DNA of 19,905 nucleotides from Magnetospirillum sp. (GCA_020217035.1 JAIWOG010000300.1:1-19905), one strand, 5' to 3'; counted from the stretch's first letter, positions 8,375 through 15,398 are shown. Made by a program: numbers and translations. The notes: generated by a model from the sequence alone, not told the origin.

Positions 8375-8785
8375 TCAGGCGCGGCTTTTCTGAACCTTCT
8401 CGGCGATGAAGCGGGCATAGTCCACGTCGGTTTCCATGATGTGGTTCAGCAACCATTCCAGGACGAAGCCGCGCACCTTCAAGGCCCCCCGCAGCGTGTC
8501 GTCCTTGACCGTCTCGCGCAGGCGCGACACCTCGAGCATGAACTGGTGATGCTTGGCCGCATGCTCGTCCAGGGCAGGATAGCCCCACGACTTCATCAGC
8601 GCTTCCTCATGGGCGAAATGATAGTCGATATAGGCGTCCAGGGCGGTCAGCACGTCGTGGACGCATTCATCCGCCAGACCGGCGTTGATGTTGATGTCCA
8701 ACTGATTGAGCAGCGAAAACAGAATCAGATGCTCGGCATCCATTTCCCATTGGCCGATCTTGTAGCCGTGCTCCCAGGCAAGCAT
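8375..8785 (-). CDS. Bacteriohemerythrin
   Basis: The 136-aa product is a single-domain hemerythrin, a four-helix bundle that binds O2 reversibly at a non-heme di-iron site. All seven ligands are visible: His19 (DAEH), His56 and Glu60 (HFAHE), His75 and His79 (HAAKH), and His115 and Asp120 (HIMETD). The N-terminus WEHGYKIGQWEMDAEH matches the usual W..... G...MD..H start. The ATG at 8785 is preceded by a strong purine-rich site (GAGGGGAGGGG). A longer frame to 8845 would read through a 9-base homopolymer and is rejected. Such proteins are numerous in magnetotactic and other microaerophilic Rhodospirillales and serve as O2 carriers or sensors. The linked EAL-domain gene suggests an O2-linked signalling role here; this is inference. 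Confidence 0.94.
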   Translation of the reverse strand: MLAWEHGYKIGQWEMDAEHLILFSLLNQLDININAGLADECVHDVLTALDAYIDYHFAHEEALMKSWGYPALDEHAAKHHQFMLEVSRLRETVKDDTLRGALKVRGFVLEWLLNHIMETDVDYARFIAEKVQKSRA

Positions 8786-8946
8786 CCGTCCCCTCCCCTC
8801 AAAAAAAAACCGCCTCACCCCGGATGTGGTGGACGGTCTTGACAAGACGAAGGCTAACTCGCCCTCGGGGGTCGAATCAAGAGAATACGCACACGACTAA
8901 ATCACAAGTGGTATCACGCTTTCTTGCCGGTCCGGACTTAAGCTTG

Positions 8947-8955
8947 TGCTATGGT
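8947..8955 (+). promoter_or_regulatory. Possible extended -10 element for the hydrogenase-protease-like gene
   Basis: TGCTATGGT (8947-8955) resembles an extended -10 and sits about 40 bp before the ATG at 8994. A TTGCCG at 8924-8929 is 20 bp upstream, which is too far for a normal -35. The 208-bp divergent region 8786-8993 shows no full FNR-type palindrome. Confidence 0.25.
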
Positions 8956-8993
8956 GGCCATCGAATTGTCACAGAAGGATCAACGCGCATATC

Positions 8994-9446
8994 ATGGTGA
9001 TCGGGCTGATTTGCCTGGGTAACAGCCTGCACGCCGATGACGGCTTCGGCCCCGCCGTGCATCGCCGTCTGGCCGTGCGCCGTTGGCCACGGGACGTCCG
9101 CCTGCTGGACGCCACCGAGGGCGGGGTGCTGGACCTGCTGCGCCAATGCCGCCACGCCATCCTTGTCACCAGCCTTGACCGCGCCTTGGGGCGCCCGGGT
9201 CAAGTGATGCGTCTGAGCGACGACCAGGTCCCCGCCGACCCGCAAGGCCCCTTGGGCGCCGGCGCGGCCGCCATCTTGGCCTCCATGCGACGGGTGCTGC
9301 CAAAGCCCCCCGCCACCGAGATCCTGGGGGCGGTGGCGCAACGCCAGATTCCGTTCTCGGCGGGACTCAGCCCCCTGGTGGCGGCGGCGGTGGAAACCAC
9401 CAGCGCCATGCTGTGGCGGGAATGGGGTCAGCCGGCCTTGGGCTGA
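8994..9446 (+). CDS. Hydrogenase maturation protease-like protein (peptidase M52/HycI-HybD family), divergent
   Basis: The 150-aa product begins MVIGLICLGNSLHADDGFGP, the family N-terminal signature. Asp16 there corresponds to the first metal-contacting acid of E. coli HybD (Glu16). LLDATEGG replaces the usual DGGT segment, and RPGQVMRLSDDQVP matches the PG.....L..D..P segment. The family cleaves the C-terminal extension of the NiFe-hydrogenase large subunit after nickel insertion. In my manual alignment the HybD His93 position is Leu87, and the HybD Asp62 counterpart is uncertain (Asp62 here is displaced by about three residues). Activity is therefore doubtful. The start ATG 8994 follows AGAAGGA with long spacing. 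It is 10-15 residues shorter than typical members. No hydrogenase genes lie in the window. The 3' end overlaps convergent ruvX by 19 bp. Confidence 0.72.
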   Translation: MVIGLICLGNSLHADDGFGPAVHRRLAVRRWPRDVRLLDATEGGVLDLLRQCRHAILVTSLDRALGRPGQVMRLSDDQVPADPQGPLGAGAAAILASMRRVLPKPPATEILGAVAQRQIPFSAGLSPLVAAAVETTSAMLWREWGQPALG

Positions 9447-9904
9447 GCCGCCAGGAAATCCAGGCAACCTTGCAGGATGTAGGCGGCGGCCATCTTGTCC
9501 ACCACCTGGGCCCGCTTGGCCCGGCTGGAATCGGCTTCCAGCAAGGTGCGGGTGACGGCGGCGGTGGACAACCTTTCGTCCCACAGCGCCACCGGCAGGT
9601 CGCGCAGTCCCAGCAGATTGCGGACGAAAGCCCGCGTCGACTGGCACCGCGCCCCTTGGGTGCCATCCATCTCCACCGGCAGGCCGACCACCAGGCCGCC
9701 CACTTCGTGTTTGTCGACGAAGGCGAACAACGCCTCGGCATCCTTGGTGAATTTGGTGCGGCGGATGGTGTCGAACGGCGTGGCGATGGACAGGCGCACG
9801 TCGGACAATGCCAGACCGATGGTCTTGGTCCCCAGGTCCAGCCCCATCAGACGGGCATGGCGCGGCAGGGCGGCGGGCAGTTGGGCGGGTTCAAGCACAG
9901 GCAT
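9428..9904 (-). CDS. ruvX: Putative pre-16S rRNA nuclease / Holliday junction resolvase-like YqgF (RuvX)
   Basis: The 158-aa product is a small RNase H-fold nuclease of the YqgF family, implicated in final 16S rRNA 5' processing. Motifs are complete: GLDLGTKTIGLALSD (Asp23), VVGLPVEMDGTQG (73-84), DERLST (Glu110) and VDKMAAAYIL (Asp136). Asp23, Glu110 and Asp136 are the expected metal-binding acids. The start is set at ATG 9904. The frame extends to an ATG at 9940, but those 12 extra residues are unlike the family, and neither start has a strong Shine-Dalgarno. In many alphaproteobacteria ruvX lies next to gatCAB, as here, with cowN and rcoM between them. Its 3' end overlaps the opposite-strand hydrogenase-protease-like gene by 19 bp. 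Confidence 0.93.
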   Translation of the reverse strand: MPVLEPAQLPAALPRHARLMGLDLGTKTIGLALSDVRLSIATPFDTIRRTKFTKDAEALFAFVDKHEVGGLVVGLPVEMDGTQGARCQSTRAFVRNLLGLRDLPVALWDERLSTAAVTRTLLEADSSRAKRAQVVDKMAAAYILQGCLDFLAAQPKAG

Positions 9905-10002
9905 GGCGCCAGTGAACCCCGCCCGGCCCAGGCAGCGCAAGACTCAAATGCGCCAAGCCCGCGCGGCACCTGAGCGGCCCCGGCACGGGGCGTACGGACA
10001 AA

Positions 10003-10299
10003 CTAACAACACTCGTCTTCCAGGGCGCGCAGGGCGGCAAGGCCGGCTTCGTCGCCGTGTTCCTCGAACAATTCCTCGATGTAATAGGTGTGGCTACAGG
10101 CCAGGCACAATTCGTCGGCCTTGCGGAACCCCACCTTGCCGGCCTCGGCCAGGCGGACCATGAAACGGTCCCACAGGGCGTTCGACTTGGCGGGGTCGGA
10201 AACGATGGCCAGCACGTGTTCGATGACAATCTTGGCGTGGCCTTCGCAATCGATACCGCCAAAGCTGACATAGCGGTCGGGAGGGGGCATCTGGGTCAT
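10003..10299 (-). CDS. cowN: N2-fixation sustaining protein CowN
   Basis: The 98-aa product matches CowN, a small cytoplasmic protein first described in Rhodospirillum rubrum that allows nitrogenase to work in the presence of carbon monoxide. Recognisable family features are [14 protein letters not shown] near the N-terminus (residues 7-20), [12 protein letters not shown] (35-46), the CxxC-like CLAC (65-68), and the ending LEDECC (93-98), which is the characteristic C-terminal double cysteine. The ATG at 10299 is chosen because PDRYVSF then begins at residue 7; the longer frame to 10377 adds an unrelated 26-residue tail. An RcoM-like regulator gene lies 129 bp upstream on the same strand. No nif genes are in the window. 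Confidence 0.92.
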   Translation of the reverse strand: MTQMPPPDRYVSFGGIDCEGHAKIVIEHVLAIVSDPAKSNALWDRFMVRLAEAGKVGFRKADELCLACSHTYYIEELFEEHGDEAGLAALRALEDECC

Positions 10300-10339
10300 G
10301 ACATCGGAACCTTGGGGCTGTTCGGCGGCAGCCACGACA

Positions 10340-10351
10340 CCTTGGCCAAGG
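10340..10351. promoter_or_regulatory. 12-bp palindrome upstream of cowN, possible operator
   Basis: CCTTGGCCAAGG is a perfect palindrome 41-52 bp before the cowN start. On the cowN strand the hexamer CCAAGG recurs between it and the start codon (in CCCCAAGGTT). It lies where a promoter or regulator site is expected. Binding by RcoM is speculation. Confidence 0.3.
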
Positions 10352-10387
10352 GGTGCCCTGCCCTCAACCGTCGCCACGCCAACGGCG

Positions 10388-10404
10388 TTTGGGGTTTCCC
10401 CAAA
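10388..10404. repeat. Inverted repeat between rcoM and cowN
   Basis: TTTGGGG (10388-10394) and CCCCAAA (10398-10404) form a 7-bp stem with a 3-nt loop, 25 bp beyond the rcoM stop. No T-run follows on the rcoM strand, so it is either a weak terminator or a regulatory site in front of cowN. Confidence 0.4.
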
Positions 10405-10428
10405 TGCATCCTGGCCGCACGAATTGCG

Positions 10429-11124
10429 TCACACCGCCAAACGGCTGCGCAGCAACTCCACCTTGCCACGGCTGACCGGCACCGCTTCGGCGTCGGGCAC
10501 ATCCAGCACGATGCGCCATTGCCCGTCCTGGCGTTCCACCGCCTTGGCGCGGCGCAGATTGACGATCCACGAGCGGTGCACCTGGACGAAGGTCACGCTG
10601 TCCAGGCGCCCGACCAGTTCGGCGAAGCCCATGGTGCAGGGATGTTGGCTGCCGTCGGTGGCGATGACCCGCGAATAATGCCGTTCGGCGCGGAACGCGG
10701 CGGCCAGCGACACATCCAGCAAGCGCACGCCGTGTCGCGAATCCAAAGGCAGCTTCAGCAGCGGCTCGGCCGGGGCCTGGGGCAGCGCCTCCACCAGATG
10801 GAACACCAGGCAATAGCCGGGACCATCCACGCCCTCCATCAACGACACCCGCGCCACCAACGTTCCCATGGGCAAGGTCATGGCCATGGCGGCCGGCTGG
10901 TCGGGCTGCGCCAAAGCCTGGTCCAACAGCCACTGCACCTTGGGGCGCACCATGGGCGGATGCAGGTCCAGGATGGGGGTGCCCAACACCGTCACCCCGT
11001 GGGCGGCGCCCTGGCCTTCCAGCATGCGCCGGGCCAGGTGGTTGGCGGTGACCACCCGGCGGTCGTGATCCAAGACGACCACGCCCTGGGGGATGCGCTG
11101 CAAGCGGTATTCGAAGCTGCTCAT
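10429..11124 (-). CDS. rcoM: PAS-LytTR transcriptional regulator, RcoM-like CO sensor
   Basis: The 231-aa product has an N-terminal PAS domain (about 5-110) and a C-terminal LytTR DNA-binding domain (about 125-231), with [26 protein letters not shown] and [15 protein letters not shown]. This is the architecture of RcoM, a one-component regulator that senses CO through PAS-bound heme. The segment [16 protein letters not shown] holds His55, which matches from memory the proximal heme ligand His74 in LHPEKSRDKL of Burkholderia RcoM-1. Met80/Met82 in MAMTLPM lie where the CO-replaceable distal Met104 is expected. The Cys94 region has no Cys. The start is ATG 11124, with weak Shine-Dalgarno. Its downstream neighbour cowN is a known CO-induced target in Rhodospirillum, which strongly supports the call. 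The alternative is another PAS-LytTR regulator. Confidence 0.82.
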   Translation of the reverse strand: MSSFEYRLQRIPQGVVVLDHDRRVVTANHLARRMLEGQGAAHGVTVLGTPILDLHPPMVRPKVQWLLDQALAQPDQPAAMAMTLPMGTLVARVSLMEGVDGPGYCLVFHLVEALPQAPAEPLLKLPLDSRHGVRLLDVSLAAAFRAERHYSRVIATDGSQHPCTMGFAELVGRLDSVTFVQVHRSWIVNLRRAKAVERQDGQWRIVLDVPDAEAVPVSRGKVELLRSRLAV

Positions 11125-11150
11125 GACCGGGGCTCAAGCCCTTGCTGGGG

Positions 11151-11179
11151 TTGCTCTTGGCGGGTGCGGGTGCTAACGT
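11151..11179 (+). promoter_or_regulatory. Candidate promoter of the gatCAB operon
   Basis: TTGCTC (11151-11156) and TAACGT (11174-11179) are separated by 17 bp, in the rcoM-gatC divergent region and about 60 bp before gatC. The match to sigma70 consensus is moderate. Confidence 0.4.
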
Positions 11180-11238
11180 CCGGCCAACTTCATCCAAATG
11201 CAAGACTTCTTGCTCTGGCTTACGGAGACCATCACCGC

Positions 11239-11538
11239 ATGTCCCTGGACAAAGCAGCCGTCCGCGCCATCGCCGAACTGGCCCGCATCGAGGTCCGCGA
11301 CGAGGAACTCGACCATCTGGCCGGCGAACTTTCCGGCATCCTTCATTTCGTCGAACAACTGGCCGAGGTGAACACCGACGGTGTGCCACCCATGTCGTCG
11401 GTTGCCGATTTGACCCTGCCCATGCGGGCCGACGTGGTCACCGATGGCGGCCAGTTCGCCGCCGTGCTGGCCAACGCGCCCGACGGCGTCGTCGAGGACC
11501 ATGGCGGCTTCTTCACCGTTCCCAAGGTGGTGGAATAA
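11239..11538 (+). CDS. gatC: Aspartyl/glutamyl-tRNA(Asn/Gln) amidotransferase subunit C
   Basis: The 99-aa product is GatC, the small subunit that wraps around and stabilises GatA in the GatCAB complex. The N-terminal helix [23 protein letters not shown] and the segment [22 protein letters not shown] are standard family signatures, as is the ending [11 protein letters not shown]. The ATG at 11239 has GGAGA about 10 nt upstream. Its stop overlaps the gatA start by one base (TAATG), which shows translational coupling in an operon gatC-gatA-gatB. It is divergent from rcoM. In organisms lacking AsnRS or GlnRS the complex converts mischarged Asp-tRNA(Asn) or Glu-tRNA(Gln) to the amide form in the cytoplasm. 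Confidence 0.96.
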   Translation: MSLDKAAVRAIAELARIEVRDEELDHLAGELSGILHFVEQLAEVNTDGVPPMSSVADLTLPMRADVVTDGGQFAAVLANAPDGVVEDHGGFFTVPKVVE

Positions 11539-13010
11539 TGAGCGAACTGACCAAACTGACCATCGCCCAGGCCCGCGACAAGATGGCCAAGGGCGAGTTC
11601 ACGGCTGTCGAACTGACCGAGGCCCACATCAAGGCCATGGAAGCCAAGCGCGACCTTGGCGCCTATATCGTCGAGACCCCGGATCTGGCCCGCGAGCAGG
11701 CCAAGGCGTCCGATTTGCGCCGCCAGGCCGGCCAGGCCGGCACCCTGGAAGGCATTCCGCTGGGCATCAAGGATCTGTTCTGCACCAAGGGGGTGCAGAC
11801 CACGGCGGCCAGCCGCATCCTGGAAGGCTTCAAGCCGCAATATGAATCCACCGTGTCGGGCAAGCTGCTGGACGCCGGTTCGATCATGCTGGGCAAGCTG
11901 AACCTGGACGAATTCGCCATGGGTTCGTCCAACATGACCAGCTATTACGGCAAGGTCACCAATCCCTGGAAGTCCAAGTCGGACGCGGCCAAGCAACTGG
12001 TTCCCGGCGGTTCGTCGGGTGGTTCGGCGGCGGCGGTGGCCGCCCGCATCGCCATGGGCGCCACCGGCACCGACACCGGCGGCTCGATCCGTCAGCCGGC
12101 GGCGTTCTGTGGCATCACCGGCATCAAGCCGACCTATGGCCGCTGCTCGCGCTGGGGCATCGTCGCCTTCGCCAGCTCGCTCGATCAGGCCGGCCCCATG
12201 GCCCGCGACGTGCGCGACTGCGCCATCATGCTGGGCGCCATGGCCGGGCACGACCCCAAGGACAGCACCTCGGCCCCCATGCCGGTGCCCAATTTCGAAG
12301 CGGCGCTGACCGGCGACATCCGCGGCCTGAAGGTGGGCATCCCCAAGGAATACCGCCCCGACGGGTTGTCGGACGAAATCCAGAAGGTGTGGGAACAGGG
12401 CATCGAATGGCTGAAGGAAGCCGGGGCCACCCCGGTGGAAATCAGCCTGCCGCACACCAAATACGCCCTGCCCACCTATTACATCGTCGCCCCGGCGGAA
12501 GCGTCCAGCAACCTGGCCCGCTATGACGGCGTGCGCTTCGGCCTGCGCGTCGAAGGCAGCAGCCTGGACGACATGTACAAGAAGACCCGCGCCGCCGGTT
12601 TCGGCGCCGAGGTTCGTCGCCGCATCATGATCGGCACCTACGTGCTGTCGGCCGGCTATTACGACGCCTATTATTCCAAGGCGCAGAAGGTCCGCCGGCT
12701 GATCGCCGACGACTTCAGACGGGCGTTCGAGAATGTCGACGTCATCCTGACCCCCACGGCGCCGTCGGCGGCTTTCGGCATGGACGAGAACACCGACGAT
12801 CCGGTGACCATGTGGCTGAACGACGTGTTCACCATCCCCACCAGCCTTGCCGGCCTTCCCGGCCTGTCGTTGCCCGCCGGCCTGAACGCCGACGGCCTGC
12901 CCTTGGGCCTGCAACTGATCGGCCGTCCGTTCGACGAGGAAACCGTGTTCAAGGTGGCCGGCGTGATGGAATCCGCCGCCGGCTTCACTGCCACTCCGGA
13001 GGGTGTGTGA
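11538..13010 (+). CDS. gatA: Glutamyl/aspartyl-tRNA amidotransferase subunit A (amidase)
   Basis: The 490-aa product is the glutaminase subunit of GatCAB. It is an amidase-signature enzyme that releases ammonia from glutamine for transfer through a tunnel to GatB. The Ser-cisSer-Lys triad is visible: Lys78 in [10 protein letters not shown], Ser159 in [12 protein letters not shown], and nucleophile Ser183 in [16 protein letters not shown]. The 24-residue spacing between the serines matches known GatA enzymes. The length is normal. The start ATG 11538 shares one base with the gatC stop and has AAGGTGG just upstream. Its stop overlaps the gatB start by one base. There is no sign of frameshift or transfer. 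Confidence 0.97.
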   Translation: MSELTKLTIAQARDKMAKGEFTAVELTEAHIKAMEAKRDLGAYIVETPDLAREQAKASDLRRQAGQAGTLEGIPLGIKDLFCTKGVQTTAASRILEGFKPQYESTVSGKLLDAGSIMLGKLNLDEFAMGSSNMTSYYGKVTNPWKSKSDAAKQLVPGGSSGGSAAAVAARIAMGATGTDTGGSIRQPAAFCGITGIKPTYGRCSRWGIVAFASSLDQAGPMARDVRDCAIMLGAMAGHDPKDSTSAPMPVPNFEAALTGDIRGLKVGIPKEYRPDGLSDEIQKVWEQGIEWLKEAGATPVEISLPHTKYALPTYYIVAPAEASSNLARYDGVRFGLRVEGSSLDDMYKKTRAAGFGAEVRRRIMIGTYVLSAGYYDAYYSKAQKVRRLIADDFRRAFENVDVILTPTAPSAAFGMDENTDDPVTMWLNDVFTIPTSLAGLPGLSLPAGLNADGLPLGLQLIGRPFDEETVFKVAGVMESAAGFTATPEGV

Positions 13011-14464
13011 TGATCATTCAGGGTGACACCGGCGATTGGGAAATCGTCATCGGCCTGGAAGTGCACGCCCAGGTCATTTCCAACGCCAAGCTGTTCTCGG
13101 GCGCCGCCACCGCTTTCGGCGCCGAGCCCAACGACCAGGTCAGCTTCGTCGACGCCGGCTTTCCCGGCATGCTGCCGGTCATCAACGAAAAATGCGTCGA
13201 ACAGGCGGTCCGCACCGGCCTGGGCCTGAAGGCCCAGATCAACCTGACCAGCGTGTTCGCGCGGAAGAACTATTTCTACGCTGACCTGCCCCAGGGCTAT
13301 CAGATCAGCCAGTACGACATGCCCATCGTCGGCGAGGGCACGCTGCTGATCGACCTGCCCGACGGCAGCACGCGGGCCATCGGCATCGAGCGCCTGCACC
13401 TGGAACAGGATGCCGGCAAGTCCATCCACGACATGCACCCCAGCAAGTCCTATATCGACTTGAACCGGTCCGGCGTGGCGTTGATGGAAATCGTCTCGAA
13501 GCCCGACATGCGCAGCCCGGAAGAAGCCGGCGCGTACCTGACCAAGCTGCGCACCATCCTGCGTTACCTGGGCACCTGCGACGGCAACATGCAGGAAGGC
13601 AGCATGCGCTGCGACGCCAACGTCTCGGTGCGTCCGGTGGGATCGACCGATTTGCGCACCCGCTGCGAGATCAAGAACGTCAATTCCATCCGCTTCGTCC
13701 AGCAGGCCATCGAATACGAGGCCCGGCGCCATATCGACGTCTATGAAAACGGCGGCGAGATCAAGCAGGAAACCCGCCTGTTCGATTCGGTCAAGGGCGA
13801 AACCCGTTCCATGCGCAGCAAGGAACACGCCCACGATTACCGCTATTTCCCCGATCCCGATTTGCTGCCGCTGGTCATTTCCCAGGATCTGGTGGACGGC
13901 ATCAAGGCGACCCTGCCGGAACTGCCCGACGAGAAGAAGGCCCGCTTCATGGCCGAATACGGCCTGAACGCCTATGATGCCGGAGTCATGGTCGCCGAGA
14001 AGGACTCGGCCGATTTCTTCGAGGCGGTGGCGAAAGGCCGCGACGGCAAGACCGCCGCCAATTGGGTGATGGGCGACTTCTTCGCCACCATGAATTCCGA
14101 CGCCAAGTACACCTGGACCAACCCGCCGGTAAGCGCCGAAAACCTGGGTAAGATGATCGACCTGATCAAGGACGGCACCATTTCCACCCGTCTGGCCAAG
14201 GACGTGTTCATCTTCATGGTGGAGACGGGCAAGGATCCGGCGACCATCGTCGAGGAAAAGGGCCTGAAGCAGGTCACCGACACCGGGGCCATCGAAAAGG
14301 CCATCGACGAAGTCTTCGCCGCCAATCCCGACAAGGTGGCCGAGGTCAAGGCCGGCAAGGACAAGCTGATGGGCTGGTTCGTCGGCCAGGTGATGAAGGC
14401 GACGCAAGGCAAGGCCAATCCCGGCATGCTGAACGAGCTGATCGCCAAGAAGTTCAAGGAATAA
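13010..14464 (+). CDS. gatB: Glutamyl/aspartyl-tRNA amidotransferase subunit B
   Basis: The 484-aa product is the GatCAB subunit that binds tRNA, phosphorylates the mischarged aminoacyl ester and carries out transamidation. It opens with [12 protein letters not shown] and includes the signatures [30 protein letters not shown] and [11 protein letters not shown]. The C-terminal GatB/YqeY tail domain recognises the tRNA elbow (about residues 335-484) and ends [14 protein letters not shown]. The start ATG 13010 overlaps the gatA stop (TGATG) and is preceded by GGAGGG. The longer frame that begins at 12812 lies inside gatA and is not real. It is the last gene of the operon, with a strong terminator 7 bp after the stop. 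Confidence 0.97.
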   Translation: MIIQGDTGDWEIVIGLEVHAQVISNAKLFSGAATAFGAEPNDQVSFVDAGFPGMLPVINEKCVEQAVRTGLGLKAQINLTSVFARKNYFYADLPQGYQISQYDMPIVGEGTLLIDLPDGSTRAIGIERLHLEQDAGKSIHDMHPSKSYIDLNRSGVALMEIVSKPDMRSPEEAGAYLTKLRTILRYLGTCDGNMQEGSMRCDANVSVRPVGSTDLRTRCEIKNVNSIRFVQQAIEYEARRHIDVYENGGEIKQETRLFDSVKGETRSMRSKEHAHDYRYFPDPDLLPLVISQDLVDGIKATLPELPDEKKARFMAEYGLNAYDAGVMVAEKDSADFFEAVAKGRDGKTAANWVMGDFFATMNSDAKYTWTNPPVSAENLGKMIDLIKDGTISTRLAKDVFIFMVETGKDPATIVEEKGLKQVTDTGAIEKAIDEVFAANPDKVAEVKAGKDKLMGWFVGQVMKATQGKANPGMLNELIAKKFKE

Positions 14465-14471
14465 ACCTGCC

Positions 14472-14510
14472 AAACCCCGATGAAGCAGCTTCATCGGGGT
14501 TTCTTCTTTC
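14472..14510 (+). terminator. Intrinsic terminator after gatB
   Basis: AAACCCCGATGAAGC (14472-14486) and GCTTCATCGGGGTTT (14488-14502) are perfectly complementary around a single central base, giving at least a 12-bp stem with a small loop. A T-rich run (TTTCTTCTTT) follows. It ends the gatCAB operon. Confidence 0.93.
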
Positions 14511-14595
14511 CCCTCACGTGACCAAAATCAAAGCCCCTGCCCGTTCGGGCGGTCACCATGGCCCCATCCTGGATTTGTCCCCGATGGAGATTGTC

Positions 14596-14724
14596 ATGAC
14601 CGCCGCCGCTTCCTCGTTCCGCTCTGAAATCGCTGCCCTGGCCCTGGGCCTGGGCATCCTGTCCGCCGGCACCGTGGCGCTGATCGGCTCCATCGGCTTG
14701 GGCGCCTGGATTCTGGGCGTCTGA
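14596..14724 (+). CDS. Small hydrophobic (single-pass membrane) protein, 42 aa
   Basis: The frame encodes a short polar N-terminus (MTAAASSFRSE), then about 30 hydrophobic residues rich in Gly, Ala, Leu and Ile with small-residue spacing (GLGILSAGTVALIGSIGLGAW), ending LGV. This suggests one transmembrane helix able to pack by glycine-zipper contacts. The start ATG 14596 has GGAGA at 5-nt spacing; a longer frame from 14518 lacks such a site. It stands alone, bounded upstream by the gatB terminator and downstream by two hairpins, the second with a T-run, so it is a separate transcription unit. I do not recognise the family. It could be a stress-type membrane miniprotein or a hydrophobic toxin; neither is shown. 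A chance frame cannot be excluded. Confidence 0.55.
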   Translation: MTAAASSFRSEIAALALGLGILSAGTVALIGSIGLGAWILGV

Positions 14725-14743
14725 CCCTTTCCGACCAACGGAG

Positions 14744-14763
14744 GAATTGCGGTTTCGCAATTC
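14744..14763 (+). repeat. Hairpin after the 42-aa ORF
   Basis: GAATTGCG (14744-14751) and CGCAATTC (14756-14763) form a perfect 8-bp stem with a GTTT loop. No T-run follows. It sits 20 bp after the stop codon and may protect the 3' end or act together with the terminator 20 bp further on. Confidence 0.6.
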
Positions 14764-14783
14764 TGCAACGATAATAGGGGTTC

Positions 14784-14811
14784 AAAGGCGGGCTACATGC
14801 CCGCCTTTTTT
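14784..14811 (+). terminator. Intrinsic terminator after the 42-aa ORF
   Basis: AAAGGCGGGC (14784-14793) pairs with GCCCGCCTTT (14799-14808) around a 5-nt loop, and a run of six T residues (14806-14811) overlaps the stem end. It supports the 42-aa ORF as a discrete transcript. Confidence 0.88.
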
Positions 14812-14840
14812 CAATGGCTTTTCGTATTACCCCTTGACGG

Positions 14841-14858
14841 CTGTCATAAAAATGTAAC
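14841..14858 (+). promoter_or_regulatory. Pho-box-like direct repeat upstream of the Nudix gene
   Basis: CTGTCAT, AAAA, then ATGTAAC reproduces the PhoB box layout of two 7-mers spaced 11 bp apart. The first 7-mer is a perfect match to the consensus CTGTCAT and the second matches 4 of 7. A TTGACG lies just upstream at 14834-14839. The site is 38 bp before the Nudix start codon. PhoB control is inference. Confidence 0.5.
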
Positions 14859-14895
14859 AAAAGCCCCCCTTCGTTTCCGTTTTCAGGTCGCCGCC

Positions 14896-15321
14896 GTGAG
14901 TTCGCCCAAACCCCTGATCCAATACGCCGCACTCCCCTATCGGGTGGTGGACGGCCATGCCGAGGTGATGCTGGTCACCTCGCGCGAGACCAAGCGCTGG
15001 ATCCTGCCCAAGGGGCGCCCGGAAAAGCGGTTGAAGCCACACGAGGTGGCCGCCGCCGAGGCGTTCGAGGAAGCCGGCATCGTCGGGGCGGTGGTCAAGG
15101 ATTCGTTCTGCCACTTCCCCAGCACCAAGCGTCTGAAGAACGGCCACGAACTGCCCTGCACCATCAAGGTCTACCTGTTGAAGGTGAAGAAGATGGTGGA
15201 CGACTGGCCGGAAAAGGGCCAGCGCGAGCGCCGCTGGTTCACCCCCGGCGAGGCCGCTCTGATCGTCAATGAGGACGGGCTGATCAAGACCCTGCTGGAT
15301 TTCGGCGCCCGCTGGGCTTGA
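14896..15321 (+). CDS. Nudix hydrolase
   Basis: The 141-aa product has a Nudix fold opening with SPKPLIQYAALPYRVVDG and a Nudix box at residues 40-62 (GRPEKRLKPHEVAAAEAFEEAGI). Compared with the consensus G-x5-E-x7-REUxEExGU, the catalytic/metal glutamates Glu55, Glu58 and Glu59 and both glycines are kept. The first Glu is Leu46 and the Arg is Ala54. The set resembles small Nudix enzymes acting on diphosphoinositol-like or dinucleoside polyphosphates, but the substrate cannot be assigned. The start is the GTG at 14896; the frame to 14797 would run through the preceding terminator. The Shine-Dalgarno is weak (CAGG). A Pho-box-like repeat lies upstream, and the phosphate uptake operon follows 91 bp downstream, so the context points to phosphate metabolism. 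Confidence 0.85.
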   Translation: MSSPKPLIQYAALPYRVVDGHAEVMLVTSRETKRWILPKGRPEKRLKPHEVAAAEAFEEAGIVGAVVKDSFCHFPSTKRLKNGHELPCTIKVYLLKVKKMVDDWPEKGQRERRWFTPGEAALIVNEDGLIKTLLDFGARWA

Positions 15322-15380
15322 AACCCAGCCCTGCGCTTGCGGCGTGACTTCCGCCATGGACTCCCCGACCACCCCGGTGT

Positions 15381-15398
15381 ATGACACTTTTGTTACAA
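15381..15398 (-). promoter_or_regulatory. Pho-box-like direct repeat (inverted) upstream of the DUF47-pit operon
   Basis: On the minus strand the bases read TTGTAAC, AAAA, GTGTCAT, again two 7-mers at 11-bp spacing; GTGTCAT matches the consensus CTGTCAT in 6 of 7. On the plus strand it overlaps a plausible -10 (TATGAC, 15380-15385, with TGGACT 17 bp upstream). It ends 14 bp before the DUF47 start. A box over the core promoter would fit repression, as reported for PhoB on orfA-pit in Sinorhizobium meliloti. This is inference. Confidence 0.5.

Noticed and set aside
8801..8809. Run of nine A residues upstream of the hemerythrin start as a frameshift or phase-variation site
   Set aside because: It lies outside the chosen coding frame, beyond the strong ribosome site, so a slip would not alter the protein.
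8786..8993. FNR/Anr box between the hemerythrin and hydrogenase-protease-like genes
   Set aside because: Only a TTGAT half-site is visible; the second half needed for TTGAT-N4-ATCAA is missing.
10300..10428. Sigma54-type promoter before cowN
   Set aside because: TTGGCGTGGCGACGGTTGAG looks promising but has GT, not GC, at the required -12 spacing after the -24 GG.
11343..14494. Minus-strand frames opposite gatA and gatB (523 and 607 codons)
   Set aside because: They mirror the certain gatCAB coding sequence, with biased composition and no domain signature.
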